Below, in pieces: positions 58,001 through 64,000 of a stretch of DNA of 64,000 nt. The DNA is taken from positions 12,152,001-12,216,000 of the forward strand of contig NC_003279.8 of assembly GCF_000002985.6 (NCBI RefSeq), in the 5' to 3' direction. Under the pieces are notes generated by a model that was not told the origin of the DNA, made no database searches, and saw only the letters and a list, made by a program, of their open reading frames with translations. Numbering within the stretch: position 1 is the first letter of the stretch; each line of letters begins with the position of its first letter. This stretch comes from Caenorhabditis elegans (taxonomy: Eukaryota > Nematoda > Chromadorea > Rhabditida > Rhabditidae). A program made the position numbers and the translations under genes.

Positions 58001-60206
58001 ATTTTCAAAAATCAGAAAAAATTGCACAAATGGCTAAAAAATCGGTAAAAAATTGCCAAAAATCAGAAAACTTTAAAACAAAATTTCAAAAAACCGGAAA
58101 AAATTTGCAAAAAAATGGAAAAAAATTCTAAAAATCGGAAAAATTGCAAAAAAAATTCCAAAAAGTTGCGAGAAATCAGTAAATTGGAAAAAAAATCGAT
58201 AAAAAAACCAAAAAAAATTCTACTTTCAGAGCCACAATCCCTGGAGCCCGTGACATCTCCACCGACTCATCTGACGCCGGATCTTCTAGCAGACGGCGCC
58301 GAGCTCGTCGCCGAAGTCACCGATCTCGTTCCCGAACCTATTCAACATCCTCAGATCGTGGAAGCTCATCGAAACGATCCCGTCAGCAGCAGCACATGAA
58401 GCGGAAGACTCCATCGTCACCATCACGAAGATCCCGAAGCCGTTCACCTCCACCATATCCACCGGGACACGATAAAAAAATGTTCCAGCAGAAGAAAAAA
58501 CGGCAGGATAGTGTGGTTACAGGAGATATTCATGCTTATCGGATCCCGAAACGAAGCTCTTCCGGCAGGGATTCTCAGAATTCTTCGTTTTTCAGCAAGA
58601 ATGGAGCAAGTAGCAGCTCAAGATCTCAAATCAAACGATCTCGTCAAAGATCGGAGACCCCACCGATGGTTCCATCGGCGAAACGTCGGAAGGATGATCA
58701 GAAGCAGAAGCTTCGACGTGGAGACACTGCTGGTGGACCTCAGAATATTAGTGGTGATAGTGATGATAGTGCATCGACATTTGACTCTCGGCGAGGAAAA
58801 AGGATCTCGAAGATCAAACGGAACCGCCGATCGCCTTCTAAGGAGAGCATCACGTCGAGAAGTAGCTCGTCGAGCTCGTCGAGCAGAAGCAGGAGTCGAT
58901 CTAGTCATTCGGATAGCTCAGGTGCTGCTTTATTTGGATGAAAATTTTGGGGATTTTTAGCGAAAAAATGGAAACATTTGTTTAAAAAAAAAACCGCCAG
59001 AAACTATAAAATATGTCGATTTTAACGGAAATAAGCCTTTAAAATTTGATATTTTCACCCGAAATTTGAAAAAAAAAAGATCAAAAATCGATGAAATTAA
59101 CTCAATTAACTCAATTTGACACTAAAAAATCGCAAAATTTGAGTTTTAAAAAATTCCGAAAAAAAATCCGAAAAACTATGGTATTTACGTCAAAAAAGAG
59201 AAATTCCATTGAAAATTGATTATTTTTTCTAGAAGTTTGAAAAAATCCATCGAGAAATCGATAAAATTTTGGTTTTTCCTGGAAAAAAACCACCCCAAAA
59301 CTATAGAATCTATTAGAATGCAAAAAATTTGCTAAAAAATGCTGAAATTTGATGAATTTCTATTCATTTTCACCACAAATTTGCCCTAAAATTTCCGAAA
59401 AACACCGAATTGCCATGTGTCGATTTACGTGGCTCTCGTGTACTCCTCGAGGAGAAGATTTCGCAAATTTTGGCTTTTTCAATACAAAAATTAGATTTTT
59501 CTATTGATTTTCTATTAAAAACCAACACGAAGATTTTTCGAACATTTTTCTCGGCAAAAATTGAAAATTTGAAGAAAAATTGCAGAAATTCATTGGAAAA
59601 TTTCCCAAAAAAATTCCAAAAAATCAAAAAAAAAATCGCATAAATATATCAGAAAAATTAGAACATTTAATTTTTTCCAAAAAAAATTTTTTTTCGAAAA
59701 AACGTCAAAAAATATAAAAAAAAAACGAAAAAATAGTGATTTTCTTTGAAAAAATCAGAAAAAATCGCCAAAATTATTCAAAAATTAATTTTTTTCCAGA
59801 TTCCTCCAGCTCCAAACTTCCATCTCGCTACCGCCAAAAACTTCCAACGGAGCAAGAGAAAATCAGCTCCGATGAGGATGAGCCAGCGGAGCCAATTGCT
59901 CAAAAAGCTGCAGCTCCAGTGAGCCCAAATCCAGCTTCATCGCGCTCCGCATCACCGGAGCCAGCTCAGCAAGTCGATGAGCTTCTGGAATCCGAAGAAG
60001 CTGCTCCACCACCACCACCTCCACCGCCACCAGAAAATGAGCCGGAGGAATTTCCACCACCACCACCGTCGATTTCGATTCGGGAAACGAAGAAACAGTT
60101 GAAAATGCGGCTGAAATCAATCAATAAAATGCTGGAAATTCAAAAATCCTCCCCGTTGCTCGAGGGAAATTCATCGGAGAGCTCGGCCACGGCGACTGCT
60201 CAATGA
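55099..60206 (+). CDS. Acidic and RS-rich nuclear protein, 685 residues
   Basis: Eight exons (55099-55141, 55260-55529, 55592-55656, 56442-56580, 56995-57093, 57202-57544, 58230-58921, 59800-60206) join in phase. Domains in order: a very acidic N-terminal region (about 16-105, with DGELEDGELEDSDDGEI); a conserved-looking patch (NHPYVPRREDPGTVSWEAAL); Arg/Ser-rich tracts (about 240-550: RRRRARRRSHRSRSR, SPSRRSRSRSPPPYPPG, SSRSRSRSSHSDSS); an acidic-Pro segment with poly-Pro (PPPPPPPPP); and a C-terminal helix (RETKKQLKMRLKSINKMLEI). No RRM or CCCH zinc finger is visible. Such composition is typical of SR-related proteins in splicing or mRNA export; the exact family is not recognised. ATG is followed at once by acidic residues (MDDEDSLLERIAEV). 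Possible distant similarity to ZC3H18-type proteins is only a guess. Confidence 0.83.
57694..57900. mobile_element. Foldback MITE in intron 6 of the RS-protein gene
   Basis: GTGCGGCACGAAAAAAGGGG … CCCCTTTTTTCGTGCGGCAC, with inner GGTTTCGTTTTGCAAG / CTTGCAAATCGAAACC arms around a T-rich loop. Confidence 0.9.
59416..59462. repeat. Half copy of the family-B element
   Basis: GTGTCGATTTACGTGGCTCT then CGTGTACTCCTCGAGGAG, a single arm, in the last intron of the RS-protein gene. Confidence 0.75.
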
Positions 60207-61129
60207 GCACTAATTTCTTGGGATTTTTAATTCAAAAAGTTGAAAAATAGTCTAAAAAGCTGAAAAAAACCGAGCAATTTCGCTGATTGGTCCAAAAGTG
60301 GGCGGAGCGAATCGCTGATTGGTCGCAGTTGAATTTTTCATTTTTTGTTTTTTTTTCAATTTTTTGAAGCAAAATCCCTAGAAATAAATTAAATTTCATA
60401 TTTTATTTATTTATTCCCCATCTCCTCCCACCCACATCTAAAGTGCAATAGAGCACGCTTTCTCTCTCTCGTTTTTGCTACGGTTTTTCAATTTTTCCCT
60501 TCTTTTCTCTCTACCAAAATCGCTATAATATTTTTTTTTAATTGGGTTTTTTCAATTATTTTACCCCGAACCCCCCCTCCCCGTCGGTTTTTGTGATTGT
60601 TTAGAAATATTTTTATGTGTGGTTTAGTTTTTGAAACTTTTTCTGTTTTTTTTTTGTCTATATAAATACAATATCTGGGAATTTTTAAAGATTTTTTGTG
60701 TATTTTTTGGGTTTAGAGACGATTTAATATTCAGAAAATGACTTATTTCTTTTTAAAAACTACTATTTGAATATATGGAAGAGCTGGCCGTGTAAAACCT
60801 CTTCCACGGCCATGTGTCGATTTACAAGACTCGTGTACTCCCCGTGGAGAAGATCTTGCAGTTATTTGCTATTTTTCACTTAAACCACTAAACGAAACAA
60901 AAAATAATTTTAAAAAGTGTAAAACCACGTATTTTGAAAAAAAAGGAAAATCTTCTCCTCGGGGAGTACACGAGCTGCGTAAATCTACATTTCACCGATA
61001 TTTCCCAAAAAAATTCGAAAAAAAACCATCAAAATTGATGAAATTTTTGAAATTGTTCCCAGAAATTTGAAAAAAAATACAATTTTACTAAAATATCCGT
61101 TTTTTTCCAGAATTCTATCGAAAAAAAAA
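60207..61129. other. Intergenic between RS-protein and POP4 genes
   Basis: Poly(A) signal (AATAAA about 60383), T/C-rich strip (60410-60520), AT-rich filler and a family-B MITE. The gap of 923 bases on one strand is larger than the roughly 100 bases usual between worm operon genes, so separate promoters are likelier. Confidence 0.55.
60778..60990. mobile_element. Family-B foldback MITE
   Basis: GTGTCGATTTACAAGACTCG … CGAGCTGCGTAAATCTACAT with TGTACTCCCCGTGGAGAAGA / TCTTCTCCTCGGGGAGTACA arms. The left tip GGCCGTGTAAAACCTC is as in the 53165 copy. Confidence 0.87.
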
Positions 61130-63099
61130 ATGAGCAAAGACGTACGAATTGGAGAGCCAGGAGAATCCACGTCTCGGGGAGGAGGTAATTTTCAATTTTT
61201 GAGAAAAAAATAAATTGAAATTTTGAACTAAAAATGATAATTTTCCGTAAAAAATTGGAAAAACAATCAAAAAATCGTCAAAAAATCAATAAATTTACGA
61301 AAAAATCGATAAATTTTCCGTAAAAATCAATTTTTTTGGAAAAAACCTTCGAAAAGCCAATAAACTTAAGTTCAATTGAAAAAATCTATAATAAAATAAA
61401 TAAATTTCTCAATCTCTTTTTTAAAAAATCGATAATATTCCGTAAAAATCCAAATTTTAAAGAAATCTTCGAAAAATCAATGAATTCGAAAATCGATAAT
61501 TTTTTTTCAAAAAAAATCGATAAAATTTCAGAATAATCAATAATGTTTAGAAATGAATGATTTTTCGCAAAAATCAAAGAAAAAATATTCGAATAATCAA
61601 TAATTTTATAAAATCAATATTTAATTTTCCCAAAAAGTCGATAAATTTTCGGTGAAAATCGATAATTTTTCAAAAGTCAATAAATTTTCAAAAAAATCAA
61701 TAATTCAAAAATTTCGTAAAAAATCTGAAAAATTTTGAAAAAAAATCAATCATTCAAAAAAATCGATACCTTTTCAGAAAATCCGCTACCTCACCTGATA
61801 ATCGATACATTTTAGCCGATTTAAAACCGATTTAATTCCGAAAAAATCAATAATATTTTTCAAAAAATCGATTTAAATACGGACAAATCATCAAATTTTC
61901 AGAAAATCAATAATTTTCCTTTAATTCCTCGATTTTCAGGAGATCGTCTCGGAGTCTTACATCTCGAAAAAAATGTGACCAGTCACTTCAAAAGAAAATC
62001 CAAAAAAACGGAAAAAACTAATTTGACACGTGGAAGACTCACCGAAGACGACAAAAAAGCGTTCAAGTTCGTAGATTTTCGAATTTTTTCGAAAAAAATC
62101 CCTTAAAAAAATTACAGATTCGCTGATATCGTTCCAATGAACACAGATTGGCAGAAATATTTCCGCGAACGACTCGGAAATCACTTTTCAAGTACGAAAA
62201 TCGAGAAAACTATTCTAAAATCAGATTATCATGGAGCTCTGCTGACAATTTGGCTTGCCGAGAATCCCACACAGGTAATTGTGTACTCCACGAGGAGTTT
62301 ACGCGGGAATTTATTGATTTTTTCTTGGAAATTTGTTGATTTTCCGATAAAAAATTATCGATTATTTTGCGTTAAAAAATATCGATTTTCGCGAAAATTT
62401 ATTGATTTTTCGATAAAAAAAATTATCGATTTTTTGAGTATTTACTGTTACTGTTTTTCCTAAAAATTATCAGATTTTTCCGAGAAATGTTTTTTTTCAT
62501 AAAATATATATACTTTTTGAAAAAAAAAAACTTTTTTGCTGAAAAAAAAAATTATCGATTTTTTGAACTTTTCCAGATTGGAATTAGCGGAATCGTCGTT
62601 CTCGAGACACGCCACACATTTCAAATGGTCACACAAGAGGATCGATTCGTTGGTAAGTGGGTCTCGCCACGATCTTCGGGCGGGAATTCGAATTTCGCGC
62701 GGCCACACCGAAAGGCGAATCTGCGGAAACGGGATCTGCCAGCGTTTTTCTCGAAGAACAACGCTATAACGATTCCCGGCTCAACAACACGCGTAACACC
62801 GGAGCATCGTTGTAACGTATTTTTTTCGAGAAAATGCTGGCACAGACCCCATCCCCGCAGATTCCCTTTTCCGTGGGGTCTCCGCGGCCCGGCGGGAATT
62901 CAAATTCAAATTTTCAGTAATTCCAAAGAAGGGCTCCGTCTTCCGATTCATCCTTGGTGATCGTCTCTTCTCACTGTTCGGCGACGGAATGCGTACTCGA
63001 CCGGCGTGGCGCGGCAAAAAGCCACGTATCAAGCGTCTGCTGCCAACTTTCATTCGAGGAACTCTTCAGACCGTACCTACCGTCTCCACGAAGGATTAA
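61130..63099 (+). CDS. popl-4: POP4/RPP29 subunit of RNase P and RNase MRP
   Basis: Exons 61130-61184, 61940-62066, 62118-62274, 62577-62652 and 62918-63099 join in phase to 198 residues, near the usual size (about 200-220). Family features: basic middle (HFKRKSKKTEKTNLTRGRL), SDYHGALLTIWLAENPTQIG, then the Sm-like barrel typical of Rpp29: GISGIVVLETRHTFQMVTQ, EDRFVVIPKKGSVFRFIL, followed by LFSLFGDGMRTRPAWRGKK. It is a protein subunit of the nuclear RNase P/MRP ribonucleoproteins, which mature tRNA 5' ends and process rRNA. A TTTTTTTCCAG acceptor ends 19 bases before the ATG, so SL trans-splicing is plausible. The symbol is from memory of C. elegans nomenclature; the family call is firmer than the name. 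Confidence 0.88.
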
Positions 63100-63253
63100 T
63101 TTGAATTTCTGAGAAATTTCCCTGTTTTTTTTCCGTTTTTTGTTGTCTGTTTTTGAAAAGGAAATAATAAAAATTCTGAATTTGAAAAACTCTGTGATAT
63201 TGGACAATTTTCATGAGAATTTATTGATTTTTTGAGACTAACATCAGTTTCCT

Positions 63254-63408
63254 CACGTGGTGTCAGTATGTCCCATGTCGGTTTGATCTACAAAAGTGCG
63301 GGAATTTTTTCCCAGAAAAAAAACAAGTGAAATTAGCTGAGATGTCTGCGTCTCAACTCCCGCTTTTTTCGAAGATCAAACCAACATGGGACATTCCGAC
63401 ACCACGTG
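63254..63408. mobile_element. Family-A foldback MITE (copy 6)
   Basis: CACGTGGTGTCAGTATGTCC … GGGACATTCCGACACCACGTG, with CTGCGTCTCAACTCCCGC in the right arm. Confidence 0.87.
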
Positions 63409-63691
63409 TTTCTTTGGAAATTTATCGATTTTTCGAAAAATTATCGATTTTTGACATTTTTTGCAATTAAAAATTGAAAAAAGGGAAATTCAACGTGTGA
63501 ACTCAATAAAATTGTAAATAAATTGTAGAGTTCAAATTAGATTTTTAAAGTTTTTTCGATCATTCCTCGTTGCAATCACGATTTTGGTGGTTTTAACTAA
63601 TATTTCGGTTTATATATTCTATATTTGTAAAGGTTAGTTATTTTTTGGGTTTGGCTTCCATGGGATTCAGGCGCGGTTTGGGCGCCTTTTG

Positions 63692-63951
63692 AAGCGGCCG
63701 ACACATTTTGAGTTCCGCACCGTTTTAAACAAAAGGCGCGGGTCGCTGTTGTGAGGCCCGCGAAGCAGGCGTATTGGTACCTGCCTGGAAGCTCTAGTTT
63801 TGTCAGAAGTTGTGAATTTTTGAATTAATGAGCTAGCGCTTCTATGCAGGCGCCAAATCACCTGCCGCGCCTGCCTTACGACGACCTCCGCCTGCCTTAC
63901 ACTGTGAGCCGCGCCTGTGCGGCGCGAAACCGGAAATGTGTCGGCCGCTGC
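63692..63951. mobile_element. GC-rich foldback element
   Basis: GAAGCGGCCGACACATTTTG at the left pairs with GGAAATGTGTCGGCCGCTGC at the right. The interior carries CGCGCCTGCCTTACGACGAC and GGCGCGGGTCGCTG. It may extend a little beyond these arms on both sides. Confidence 0.75.
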
Positions 63952-64000
63952 GAAATAACTACTTTTCGTAGAAATGTGGCGCAAACTCCACGCCCTTGAT

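Larger units (their letters stand above)
63100..64000. other. 3' flank of POP4 gene and repeat-rich window end
   Basis: Poly(A) signal near 63164 (AATAATAAAA region), family-A MITE (63254-63408), AT-rich filler, then a GC-rich foldback element (63692-63951). No gene. Confidence 0.55.

Noticed and set aside
58115-58399. 94-codon frame over RS-protein exon 7
   Set aside because: Wrong frame; the phase set by the previous exon gives the Arg/Ser-rich reading, which continues for 230 codons.
60207-61129. Operon between the RS-protein gene and popl-4
   Set aside because: The gap is about nine times the usual intercistronic length and contains a MITE; not enough to claim SL2 trans-splicing.
62487-62960. 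157-codon plus-strand frame
   Set aside because: Different frame from POP4 exons 4 and 5 and crosses their intron; the spliced POP4 model explains the sequence.

Overview
The window is nematode nuclear DNA, most likely Caenorhabditis elegans or a very close relative. The evidence is: AT-rich sequence; short introns ending in TTTTCAG; degenerate arrays of the worm telomere repeat TTAGGC; a foldback element with Tc1-type ends (CAGTGCTGGCC); a U2 snRNA gene; and nematode-specific families (Sri chemoreceptor, DUF316, SPK domain). The density of foldback elements, decayed genes and interstitial telomeric repeats suggests a chromosome arm. Exon models were built by hand from splice sites, reading-frame phase and protein similarity. 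In every model the exon phases close exactly.

Layout. 1-5150: an Sri-class chemoreceptor gene on the minus strand, cut by the window edge, then an AT-rich gap holding a decayed cysteine-rich gene. 5151-10091: two tandem DUF316 (inactive trypsin-like) genes on the plus strand. The first is intact; the second is a pseudogene. A Tc1-ended palindrome lies between them. 10454-11533: a small multi-pass membrane protein (minus). 13729-15948: an SPK-domain gene (plus) with repeat-filled introns. 16357-25738: a TMEM200-like two-pass membrane protein (minus) with three candidate first exons, whose large first intron contains a U2 snRNA gene. 29119-31168: a mitochondrial ABHD11-type hydrolase (minus). 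34216-36742: an unrecognised 238-residue protein (plus). 37602-38202: a 105-residue single-pass protein (minus). 38203-50238: gene-poor, with a 1.3 kb foldback element, interstitial telomeric arrays, a tRNA-Arg(TCT) and minisatellites. 50239-51475: a multi-pass membrane protein (plus). 51904-53779: a PH-like domain protein (plus). 55099-60206: an acidic/RS-rich nuclear protein (plus). 61130-63099: the POP4/RPP29 subunit of RNase P/MRP (plus). The window ends in a GC-rich foldback element.

The genes do not form a single pathway. Housekeeping functions (U2 snRNA, tRNA, RNase P subunit, RS protein, ABHD11) are mixed with lineage-expanded families. The most distinctive features are the TMEM200-like locus with alternative N-termini and a nested U2 gene, repeat-bearing introns that are reverse complements of each other in the SPK gene, and a foldback element with 73-bp subrepeats around an unexplained open core. 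I found no convincing new multi-gene system.
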